From Leclercia sp. AS011 (GTDB lineage: Bacteria; Pseudomonadota; Gammaproteobacteria; Enterobacterales; Enterobacteriaceae), in the NCBI RefSeq assembly GCF_037152535.1, contig NZ_JBBCMA010000007.1:1-64000 (forward strand): a DNA stretch of 64,000 nt, read 5' to 3'. The number at the start of each line of letters is the position of its first letter. Position 1 is the stretch's first letter. Positions 38,526 to 45,977 of the stretch are shown here, one piece after another. The notes under the pieces are model-generated. The model was not told the origin of the DNA, did not search any database, and saw nothing but the letters and a program-made list of their open reading frames with translations. The position numbers were made by a program, and so were the translations under genes.

Positions 38526-39956
38526 ATGGTATCTAAACGAAACATAGCCGGATTAATGAGTTCTTTGCTCATCGCTGGCTGCACCGTCGGGCCAGACTAT
38601 TCCAGACCATCCTCAGCTTTGCCCGATCGCTATGTGACCACTGAATCCGGCTCCTCAGCGGTTCAGAATCATGATCCTACCAGCCTTGCAGCGTGGTGGA
38701 TAAATTTTAAAGATCCCATACTGAACCAACTCATTGAACACGCACTCGGACAAAATCTAGAGCTGGAACAAGCCAGAGCGCGTATCAGTCAAGCGGAGGC
38801 AGGTTCAGATTATGCCACAGCAACCCTGTTGCCTTCGGGTAACGCTTCTGCTCAGGCCAGCCGTAATTATCAGTCCATTGAGACACCTGAAGGCCGGTTG
38901 ATGGTAAACAGCCCCGACTATGACAGATATGGTAACAGCTACGACGGTAATGTCTCGGCTCAGTGGGAGATTGACATATTTGGCGGTTTACAGCGAAACC
39001 GTGAGTCAGCCATCTCACTCTATGCGTCAACCGTGGCTCAGGCTTCAGCGACGCGCCTGGGTATTACCTCAAGAACTGCGGAGACATACATCAGAATTCG
39101 TGGACTACAGGCGCGAATAGCAGTAGCGGAAAAGCAGCTTCGTACACGGCAGGAACTGCTGGAGAAAATATCCTTACTTAAGGACAAGGGACTCGCCTCT
39201 GATTACCAGGTCAGTCAGGCAGAAGGTAACTTTTACAACGTTAAGTCTCTCATTCCGACGCTGCAGGATAATCTCGCAAGAGAAATGAACGCAGTCGACG
39301 TTTTGCTGGGTGCTCCACCTGGCACATACCGTAGCATGCTGTCTCAGCCACAGGGCATTCCTGCTGCGCATCAAATAAATGATATCGGCAGTCCCGCGGA
39401 CCTGTTAACACGCCGGCCGGATATCATTTCCGCCGAACGGCTGCTTGCTGCCACAAACGCTGATATTGGTTCTGCAATTGCCGAGTATTATCCTAAATTC
39501 AGTATCAGTGGACTCATCGGGACATCAACTTCCGTATCAAGCGGCAATATGTTTACAGGCCCGGCATCGCAGGCAGCGGGCATTTTCGGACTCCAGTGGA
39601 GGCTGTTCGATTTCGGTCGGATTAATGCAGACATAAAGGCGGCAAAAGGTCGTAATGCGGAGGCGCTTGCCAGCTACAGATTAACCGTCCTGCATGCCGC
39701 GGAAGATGTGGAAAACGCGTTATCTTCATCCATCCATACCCGCCAGCAGGCAGAAAGCCTGAAAAAAAGTAAAGAGGCCTTTGAAGCCGCGCGTGAAACG
39801 TCCTATTCAGCTTATAAAGCCGGAACCAGCAGTCTGATCGATGTTTTATATAATGACGAATCACTTCTGACTGCCTCAGATAACCTGGTACGGGCACAGG
39901 TTCAGAGCACTCTCGCTACCGTTTCAATATACAAAGCGCTGGGTGGTGGATGGTAG
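38526..39956 (+). CDS. RND efflux outer-membrane channel lipoprotein (OprM/NodT type)
   Basis: Trimeric outer-membrane exit duct. The 476-residue product has a lipobox LLIAGC and TVGPDYSRP, typical of OprM-like channels, and the duplicated OEP repeats: ARARISQAEA and LLTRRPDIISAERLLAATNADIG. A frame extends to 38499, but the ATG at 38526 gives a proper signal peptide (MVSKRNIAGLMSSLL). It is divergent from the tetR gene and shares its operator region. Confidence 0.9.
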   Translation: MVSKRNIAGLMSSLLIAGCTVGPDYSRPSSALPDRYVTTESGSSAVQNHDPTSLAAWWINFKDPILNQLIEHALGQNLELEQARARISQAEAGSDYATATLLPSGNASAQASRNYQSIETPEGRLMVNSPDYDRYGNSYDGNVSAQWEIDIFGGLQRNRESAISLYASTVAQASATRLGITSRTAETYIRIRGLQARIAVAEKQLRTRQELLEKISLLKDKGLASDYQVSQAEGNFYNVKSLIPTLQDNLAREMNAVDVLLGAPPGTYRSMLSQPQGIPAAHQINDIGSPADLLTRRPDIISAERLLAATNADIGSAIAEYYPKFSISGLIGTSTSVSSGNMFTGPASQAAGIFGLQWRLFDFGRINADIKAAKGRNAEALASYRLTVLHAAEDVENALSSSIHTRQQAESLKKSKEAFEAARETSYSAYKAGTSSLIDVLYNDESLLTASDNLVRAQVQSTLATVSIYKALGGGW

Positions 39957-40044
39957 CATCCATATTGTTCTAAAACATCACATGACAACGAACCGGTAAT
40001 TAATTTAATTTTCAGAGCGTTTACACCTGCGCAAGGAGGTCAAA

Positions 40045-40392
40045 ATGATTGATAAAAGGAACTTTATATCTCATCTGATACTGTGGATTGATTCCAATAA
40101 AGAGCACAGGCTAAGCCTCGATGATGTTGCAAAAAAGTCCGGGTATTCAAAATGGCACCTGCAGCGAATTTTTCTGAAAGAAACCGGTAAGAGCCTGGGG
40201 AAATTTATGCGGGACAGAAGACTTGCCTGCATGACTGAAGAGTTACTGGTGACCGATGAAACAATTTTAAATCTGGCATTGAAGTATGGTTTTGAGTCAC
40301 AGCAATCCTTAACCCGAACATTTACTAAAAAATACGGTACTCCTCCCCACCAGTACAGAATAAGAGCCAAGAAAACCAGCATTAATGGATAA
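40045..40392 (+). CDS. AraC-family activator of the MarA/SoxS/RamA type
   Basis: Small DNA-binding activator. The 115-residue protein is just the two-HTH AraC domain (helix pair with SLDDVAKKSGYSKWHLQRIF; second with ILNLALKYGFESQQSLTRTFTKKYGTPPHQYR), the size of SoxS and RamA. It could bind marbox sites and raise chromosomal efflux such as acrAB-tolC as well as local genes. AAGGAGG precedes the ATG. It lies downstream of the channel gene by 88 bp on the same strand. It is not one of the core mar/sox/ram genes by context. Confidence 0.85.
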   Translation: MIDKRNFISHLILWIDSNKEHRLSLDDVAKKSGYSKWHLQRIFLKETGKSLGKFMRDRRLACMTEELLVTDETILNLALKYGFESQQSLTRTFTKKYGTPPHQYRIRAKKTSING

Positions 40393-40476
40393 TTTTTTCT
40401 AAACAGTCATGTATATTGTGATTCGCCGTTTAACATTACTATAAATATAATGCTGTATAGGCAAAAATGCCTTTTA

Positions 40477-40506
40477 ACCACTAGCGCCACTGTTAGTGGT
40501 TTTTTA
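40477..40506 (+). terminator. Intrinsic terminator after the AraC-type gene
   Basis: ACCACTA pairs with TAGTGGT around a 10-base loop, then six T residues. Confidence 0.82.
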
Positions 40507-40647
40507 TTTAACTCCTCTAAAAATACATCTTTATTCGCGCAAGCGGCAAGGGATGACCATAGACACTATAACTTACACGGTAACCATTTTATCACCGAAT
40601 TTCGGTAAAATATCCATGTTCCTGTGGCGACATTAATTTTCACTTCG

Positions 40648-40734
40648 TCATTCCAAGTGAAAATCTAAACCAGTTCCGCTGCCTATCCCGCGTTCGGGAC
40701 CTGTTACTAAAATAGTTCCCCCCTGAATGTTCAT
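40648..40734 (-). pseudogene. N-terminal fragment of a short-chain dehydrogenase
   Basis: The minus strand has AGGAA, an ATG and 28 codons reading MNIQGGTILVTGPERGIG..., the usual first strand and glycine motif of an SDR, and then a stop. The rest of the gene is absent. It sits just after the tetR gene at 40793-41395, a place where regulated SDR genes are often found, so it looks like a deletion remnant. Confidence 0.5.
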
Positions 40735-40792
40735 GTTATTTCCTGTCAGCTAGTTAATTCCCAATCAATGAAATGTTGATATAGTGATGCAC

Positions 40793-41395
40793 TTATGTGC
40801 AGCATTCTGTGGCTATTTTCCCTGCAAGCATTAATGCATTTGCTTTACCGTCAATCAATAATTGATCTGATAATTCCTTATCCGGAATAATGCGTGCCAG
40901 CTGCAGCGTTCCGACCATTACAGCCCAGATAGCGCTGGCAACTCGCATGCGGGTTACTGAGTCTGCCTCTTCAGAAAGACAGTCTGAAATACGCTCAATT
41001 ATCCTGGTTATCTTGTCGGACATCATCTCACGGGTGTCAACTGGTCGGTTCTTCAGCTCAGACGCGAGCGCCGCTATTACACATCCAGACTCTGGCGAGT
41101 CCCGATGTCCCACACTGAGATAGCGGTCCAGGATCAGCTGAATAGTGAGCTTTTCATTATTTTCAGGAGCGCCAAACGCTGCGCAAAATGTTTCATCTGC
41201 AGCGAGACAAACCGCCTCTTTGATCAGTTCTTCCTTCGACTTAAAGTGACTATAAAAACCTCCCACCGTAAGCTGAACATCAGCCATGAGGCCCGCTACA
41301 CCTACCTTTTCGATACCTTCTGTACGAAACCTCTTTGACGCAGCTTCAACGATTTTTTTATGCGTTTCTTCTTTGTGGTCTTTGGAATATCTCAT
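40793..41395 (-). CDS. TetR-family regulator linked to the MATE pump
   Basis: The 200-residue protein has the HTH at about 10-55 (VGVAGLMADVQLTVGGFYSHF) and belongs to the TetR/AcrR subgroup with GGFY-HF recognition helix. The ATG at 41395 has GAGGAA ahead; the longer frame from 41416 is less likely. It follows the MATE gene on the same strand, and the core ATTATNNNNATAAT occurs upstream of both genes, so it probably represses both. Confidence 0.87.
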   Translation of the reverse strand: MRYSKDHKEETHKKIVEAASKRFRTEGIEKVGVAGLMADVQLTVGGFYSHFKSKEELIKEAVCLAADETFCAAFGAPENNEKLTIQLILDRYLSVGHRDSPESGCVIAALASELKNRPVDTREMMSDKITRIIERISDCLSEEADSVTRMRVASAIWAVMVGTLQLARIIPDKELSDQLLIDGKANALMLAGKIATECCT

Positions 41396-41419
41396 ACTAC
41401 GTTCCTCATCCTGCATTAT

Positions 41420-41451
41420 CTGAATAGCATTATGGCGATAATGCTATTCAG
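41420..41451. promoter_or_regulatory. Perfect 14-bp inverted repeat upstream of tetR
   Basis: CTGAATAGCATTAT, GGCG, then the exact inverse. It lies 25 bp before the tetR start. Its centre, ATTATGGCGATAAT, matches the palindrome upstream of the MATE gene at 42980. Confidence 0.88.
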
Positions 41452-41496
41452 GGCAAAGACTATGATCTTTAACTTTATCCGGTAACCATCAACCGC

Positions 41497-42906
41497 TTAA
41501 GACCGCACCGTCTTGAGCGCGGACGGGCTCTGTTTATTGTATTTGGGCCACATCGCCCCCGAGCGATCGATCACTATACCCATAAGTGCGGCTAACACCA
41601 TAGATCCCATGACGATAACAAACAGTCCGGCCTGGCCCACATTGAAGTACTCGACTGCAATCCATCCGCCACCGGCTGCGAGGATTAAACGAACGGTTCC
41701 GACCAGGAACATTTTCCACATATAACCGCTGCCCTGGGCTGCAAATCCGAGTGCAAACAAAATACCGTTGGCTGCATAGAAGGGAGCAACAATCTGTAGG
41801 TAGAGTTTGCCAGTAACCAGAACACTTTCATCGTGCGTGAACAGACCAAGCCAGACGCCCGGAAATACTGCTACTAGCAGGCCCACAACCTCGGTGAATA
41901 CCACGCTGACAGCGACACCAACCCAGGTAATACGTTTCGCTCTTTCTATCTGACGCGCACCTACGTTTATCCCTACCATCGTCACAATTGCCGTACCGAT
42001 CCCGAACAGCACAGGTATCAGCACATAGTCGAGACGGGATGCTGTACCAAAGCCACCTATAGCATCGACACCAAACACCCCCACAGCGCCGGTTACCAGT
42101 AAAACCATTACATTGAGCTGAATAGTCCCCAGTGCAGCAAGCAGGCCTACATTGAGAATTTCGCGGAAATGAGGCCAGCGTAAGCGTACAAACTTCATCA
42201 GGATACCGGCGCGCCCACTGGACATGTAACGCAACATAGCTATTGCCGCGACCCAGTAAAAAATGTTGATTGCGATACCTGCCCCCGCTAACCCAAAGCC
42301 CTTAATCGGCCCAAGACCAAAAATCAGCAAAGGCGAAAGCGGGATCAGCACCAGGGTACCAATTAGCGTGACGGTCGCTGGCACTTTTACATTGCCGATG
42401 CCGCGCAGTACTGCGGAGAGAAGATTAACAATCCAGATAGGCACAGATGCAAAAAATACATAGACAGAATACTCATGTGCGGCACTAAGTGCCTCGCCAG
42501 ATCCGCCCATAGCCGCATAAATATGTTCACCCAGCCCGATAAAGAAGGCTGTAAAAGCAAGTCCAAAGGCTATAGCTACGATGACCGAATGCAGGATGAG
42601 CGCGTTAACATCGTCGTGTTTCCCGGCACCCGTCGCACGCGCTACAGCTGAGGCCACACCGCCTCCAATTCCTCCGGCAGCCATCATGGTCATCAGCATC
42701 CATACCGGAAAAACAAGTGCGACACCAATCAGCGCCGGTGTTCCTAAAAACGATACGTAATATGTTTCAGCTACATTGACTAACGTTTGTGCAATAAGTA
42801 CGAGAGTCGTAGGAACAGCGAGCTGCATCATTGTGCTAAAGACTGGCCCATTAAGAATCGCTTCCTGCCGGGCTAGTTTGGCCGCTTCGCGACTGTCAGG
42901 TTTCAT
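41497..42906 (-). CDS. MATE-family multidrug efflux transporter
   Basis: Inner-membrane cation-coupled drug exporter. The 469-residue protein has about 12 hydrophobic helices in two halves, each opening with the MATE pattern (VPTTLVLIAQTLVNVAETYYVS; VGLLAALGTIQLNVMVLL), and the GGIGGGVASAVARATGAG motif after helix 2. It resembles the NorM/DinF group more than eukaryotic forms. It has its own palindromic operator upstream and a tetR gene downstream. Confidence 0.9.
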   Translation of the reverse strand: MKPDSREAAKLARQEAILNGPVFSTMMQLAVPTTLVLIAQTLVNVAETYYVSFLGTPALIGVALVFPVWMLMTMMAAGGIGGGVASAVARATGAGKHDDVNALILHSVIVAIAFGLAFTAFFIGLGEHIYAAMGGSGEALSAAHEYSVYVFFASVPIWIVNLLSAVLRGIGNVKVPATVTLIGTLVLIPLSPLLIFGLGPIKGFGLAGAGIAINIFYWVAAIAMLRYMSSGRAGILMKFVRLRWPHFREILNVGLLAALGTIQLNVMVLLVTGAVGVFGVDAIGGFGTASRLDYVLIPVLFGIGTAIVTMVGINVGARQIERAKRITWVGVAVSVVFTEVVGLLVAVFPGVWLGLFTHDESVLVTGKLYLQIVAPFYAANGILFALGFAAQGSGYMWKMFLVGTVRLILAAGGGWIAVEYFNVGQAGLFVIVMGSMVLAALMGIVIDRSGAMWPKYNKQSPSALKTVRS

Positions 42907-42979
42907 TTAAATCTCCAGAGTGTTTGAGCAGGCAGAAGGCCCATGGCTGGGCATAGTTTGCACCAGTGGGCTCCTTTAT

Positions 42980-42993
42980 ATTATGATCATAAT
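42980..42993. promoter_or_regulatory. Palindromic operator of the MATE gene
   Basis: ATTATGATCATAAT, 73 bp before the MATE start. It shares its half sites and 4-base spacer with the palindrome ahead of the adjacent tetR gene. Confidence 0.7.
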
Positions 42994-43125
42994 ACTATGA
43001 GATTGAAAAAAGAAAGCCCTTTATGAAACGCTAACGTTTCCTGGTTCTGAACTTATTTCTAAGTTACCGAAATCACATGGAAAATTTTTTATTATCACTG
43101 AGTACAGTACGGGAGGTTAGGGTTC

Positions 43126-43746
43126 ATGAAGATTTTATTAGCAGCTTTTGCATGTATTTTTCTCACAACCGGCGTTAATGCAGCGCAGTTTGATGAAGGA
43201 AAACAGTACATTTCTATAAGCAAAACAGTGCCCGATGCCCCGAACGTGCTGGAGTTCTTTTCGTTCAACTGTCCGCATTGCTATCAGTTTGAACAGGTCA
43301 TTCACGTCTCAGACAAAGTGGCTGAAAAACTACCGGCAGATACGAAGATCGTTAAGTATCACGTTGAATTTCTTCCGCCGTTAGGCAAAGAACTGACGCA
43401 GGCGTGGGCAGTAGCAATCGCGTTAGGCGTTGAAGACAAAATCACTTCCCCTATGTTCGAGGCGGTTCAAAAGGAACTCAGCATCAAGAATATTGATGAT
43501 ATCCGTAGAGTTTTCATTGATGCCGGTATCAAAGCAGAAGATTTTGATGGCGCGTGGAACAGCTTTGCAGTGAAAGCCTTAGTGGCTAAGCAGGAGAAAG
43601 CGGCTATGGATGTTGAACTCAGAGGGGTTCCGGCGATGTTCGTCAAAGGAAAATATCAGCTGAATACGCAGGGTATGGACACAAGCTCGCTAGATACTTT
43701 TGTTCAGCAATACGCGGCGACGGTTAAGTATTTGATTGAAAATTAA
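43126..43746 (+). CDS. DsbA-like periplasmic thiol:disulfide oxidoreductase
   Basis: Introduces disulfide bonds into exported proteins. The 206-residue protein has a signal peptide (1-19, cleavage after VNA-A), the CPHC active site ([12 protein letters not shown], about 47-58) and the cis-proline loop RGVPAMFV, as in E. coli DsbA. It is diverged enough to be a second, mobile copy. GGGAGG precedes the ATG. It is divergent from the MATE gene, 219 bp apart. Confidence 0.9.
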   Translation: MKILLAAFACIFLTTGVNAAQFDEGKQYISISKTVPDAPNVLEFFSFNCPHCYQFEQVIHVSDKVAEKLPADTKIVKYHVEFLPPLGKELTQAWAVAIALGVEDKITSPMFEAVQKELSIKNIDDIRRVFIDAGIKAEDFDGAWNSFAVKALVAKQEKAAMDVELRGVPAMFVKGKYQLNTQGMDTSSLDTFVQQYAATVKYLIEN

Positions 43747-44036
43747 TGACTATGCAGTGGCGCTTAGTTTTAGGACTGATTGCATGCTATGAAATTTTCT
43801 GAAGCCACCGGCCAGAAAGTAGGCAGATCAATTTCGTAAATAGCGACAGTAAAGAAGGCTGGGACCTGGATGCGTGCGTGACAGAAAGTTGGGTCAGATG
43901 CGTTCCAGGTCCCCCGACCTTCAGGACCTCGGGAGCCTGCACAGTAGGTCGGTTTTAACTCCATCAGAATCTATTACTTTGGACCCGCAATTAAAGCTGG
44001 CTGGACAAACGGGCGTACCGCGGCCTGGCTCACTGA
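43747..44036. other. Non-coding stretch with a long-range hairpin
   Basis: No gene seen. A 10-bp perfect inverted pair, GGGACCTGGA (43861) and TCCAGGTCCC (43904), with a second pair CCCGA/TCGGG directly after, could form a structured RNA or mark an old recombination site. Confidence 0.45.
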
Positions 44037-44076
44037 TTTGACTATTGCTTATAATAAATATAGAGCAATAGTCAAA
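44037..44076. promoter_or_regulatory. Perfect 13-bp inverted repeat before the HTH gene
   Basis: TTTGACTATTGCT and its exact inverse, 14 bases apart, end 12 bases before the start codon. TTGACT and TATAAT-like bases lie inside, so a bound dimer would cover the promoter: autoregulation is likely. Confidence 0.75.
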
Positions 44077-44088
44077 CTGAGGTGATTC

Positions 44089-44730
44089 ATGAACAAACAC
44101 AGCGCCCCAGAAAGTGAGCTGAGAGCTTCTGAAAAACTCACTGAGCATCAGCAAAATCTTTTGAAAAGGATCAGTAACGTAGCTGTTTCGCTGATGCCTG
44201 AGTTTGAAGATAAAAACAAGGTACTTGAGGCGTTAACGCTGGATGATGGATCTTTGTTGCAACTGCTCTGTTCCATTCAGATGGAACAAAAAACCCGTTC
44301 GTCAGACCACGAGGCGCGAAAAGTGCGCCGCCGCCGTGAAAATCTGGAGGCGTTTTACAGCAGTCTGCAAGAGCTCGGCGGCGTCGTGAAAGTGAACTTC
44401 GTAGCCGATACGCTGGGTATAACCCGCCAGGCTGTGAATGTGCGGGTGAAAAAGAATCAGCTCATTGCGTTTAAGCAAAACGGTGATTTTATCTTCCCTG
44501 CGTTTCAGTTCACCGATAAAGGACTGGTAACGGGTTTAAGAGAAATCATGGATGCGTTTGATGCAGACACTCATCCTATGCTACGTCTTGGGGTGCTGAA
44601 AGCACCGATACAACTCGATGGAGGAACATCTAAAACCCCGATTAAAATTATGCAGGACGGAGCAAAACCTGAAGAGCTGGCACTGGCAATACGTGCGGCC
44701 AAACTATTTGGAAGCCAAGTTGCCAGCTAA
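44089..44730 (+). CDS. Helix-turn-helix DNA-binding protein of unknown function
   Basis: The 213-residue protein has a charged helical N-terminus, a clear HTH at about 100-125 (VNFVADTLGITRQAVNVRVKKNQL) and a C-terminal domain with DTHPMLRLG and PEELALAIRAAKLFG. It shows no toxin-antitoxin partner nearby, though an antitoxin-like role cannot be excluded. AGGTGA precedes the ATG. A perfect palindrome directly upstream suggests autoregulation. It is the last cargo gene before tnsA and might also control the tns genes (inference). Confidence 0.65.
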   Translation: MNKHSAPESELRASEKLTEHQQNLLKRISNVAVSLMPEFEDKNKVLEALTLDDGSLLQLLCSIQMEQKTRSSDHEARKVRRRRENLEAFYSSLQELGGVVKVNFVADTLGITRQAVNVRVKKNQLIAFKQNGDFIFPAFQFTDKGLVTGLREIMDAFDADTHPMLRLGVLKAPIQLDGGTSKTPIKIMQDGAKPEELALAIRAAKLFGSQVAS

Positions 44731-44900
44731 ATCTCATACAAAAATGAATATTTAATTAATAAATATCAATGAGATATGCGTGTTTTCGGGACGGGGGTTT
44801 CTTTTGCATTTGTCGTGAATGTGCGCTCAATAACATTAGTTTCTGTGGTGTTATTTATACTGACACGTATCCCCTTTGAATTGCATGCAAAGGTACGTGT

Positions 44901-45707
44901 ATGTCTAGAGGACGTAGTTTACTGACGATACAGGACTATCAAAGAGCCCTCAAAAAACATTATGGGCTTGGGAATGGTGCCGGGTATAAACCCTGGCTCA
45001 GGGTTCAGGATGTACCTTCCAAAGGTACGAGTTCTAAGATCCAGGGACTAAAAAGCAATCGCGCACATCATTTATTGTCTCAAACGGAGAGCGCTTGTTT
45101 TTATCAGGCCGAGTTTCTTGATCGGGTTGTAGACATACGCGAGCAGTTTCCGCTTCTACCATTGAGTCTCAGTATGAAAATTGCTGAAACTATAGGTATT
45201 CAGCATCCTCGGATCCCTACAACTAAAACCCCTTCAATAATGACAACTGATTTGTTGCTTACCTGTCAGCAGGGTGGGCAGTTATGGTATGAAGCGATAA
45301 GCGTTAAGCCAGAGAAACAGCTATCTGAAGAAAGAGTGGCTGAGAAACTAGATCTTGAAAGGGTGTGGTGGGAATTGCTTGGGGTACCATTTAAGGTTTT
45401 TGTTGTCAGTGAACAAACAAAAATTCAGTCAGGTAATATTGAATGGGCAACAGCACCTCTTCGTCAGGGATATATTCCTTATAAAGGCGAAGTTGATTTA
45501 GCTCTGGCACTCATTCCTGTTGGTACCGTTATGGTTTCAAAGATTTGTCAGGATTTTATGACTAATATTGGGATGAGTGCTGATAATGCACTTTCACTAT
45601 TCAGATATTTGATTGCTACAAAAAAAATCATTATTGATCTTGATGCGCCTGTTGTTGATTCCGGTGTTGCCTGGATCATAAAGATTAATACTGATTTAGT
45701 AGGGTGA
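44901..45707 (+). CDS. tnsA: TnsA, 5'-end cutting endonuclease subunit of the transposase
   Basis: Restriction-like nuclease that, with TnsB, releases the transposon for cut-and-paste movement. The 268-residue protein has the TnsA N-terminal fold with Glu63 (SQTES), Asp117 (MTTDLLL) and Lys136 (EAISVKP), which align by position with the Tn7 catalytic Glu63, Asp114 and Lys132. The C-terminal winged helix (about 165-268) follows. It is first of the tnsA-B-C-tniQ-tniQ series. No good ribosome site is visible before the ATG. Confidence 0.9.
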   Translation: MSRGRSLLTIQDYQRALKKHYGLGNGAGYKPWLRVQDVPSKGTSSKIQGLKSNRAHHLLSQTESACFYQAEFLDRVVDIREQFPLLPLSLSMKIAETIGIQHPRIPTTKTPSIMTTDLLLTCQQGGQLWYEAISVKPEKQLSEERVAEKLDLERVWWELLGVPFKVFVVSEQTKIQSGNIEWATAPLRQGYIPYKGEVDLALALIPVGTVMVSKICQDFMTNIGMSADNALSLFRYLIATKKIIIDLDAPVVDSGVAWIIKINTDLVG

Positions 45708-45711
45708 CATA

Positions 45712-45969
45712 ATGAATCTGGAAATCAATAGCATATGGGATATTACTGGCATTGATGGTACTAAGGATAGCCGTTGCCGAATTCTTGCACTTTACTACGA
45801 AGTAAACATTTGCGTGATATATGAAATTACAGAAGACATACAAAAAATTAGAATGCCAAAATCCATTTTTATTTCCGACTTTCACGAATCAATTTTAGCC
45901 CACAAAAGTAAACTTTCAAATTTTGATATTCCTGCAGGCCTGACAAACATGAAAGCAAAATACCATTAA
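45712..45969 (+). CDS. tnsB: N-terminal part of TnsB, out of frame with the rest
   Basis: An 85-residue frame (MNLEINSIWDITGIDGTKDS) that resembles the first domain of Tn7 TnsB (short N-terminal region with RILA-type strand, here CRILALYYEVN). It ends at TAA 45967. The main TnsB frame lies -1 relative to it and is open from 45927, so the two overlap by about 40 bases. A slip on the AAAA at 45957-45960 would join them as ...MKAK-IPLKHRV-KRDNN. Either programmed frameshift, re-initiation at GTG 45978, or a mutation. Confidence 0.65.
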   Translation: MNLEINSIWDITGIDGTKDSRCRILALYYEVNICVIYEITEDIQKIRMPKSIFISDFHESILAHKSKLSNFDIPAGLTNMKAKYH

Positions 45970-45977
45970 AACATCGG

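Noticed and set aside
43770..43964. Minus-strand ORF in the gap after the DsbA-like gene
   Set aside because: Arg/Pro-rich shadow of a hairpin region, without ribosome site or recognisable motif.
44089..44730. Antitoxin of a toxin-antitoxin pair
   Set aside because: The promoter palindrome fits, but no toxin-like ORF lies next to it; the next gene is tnsA.
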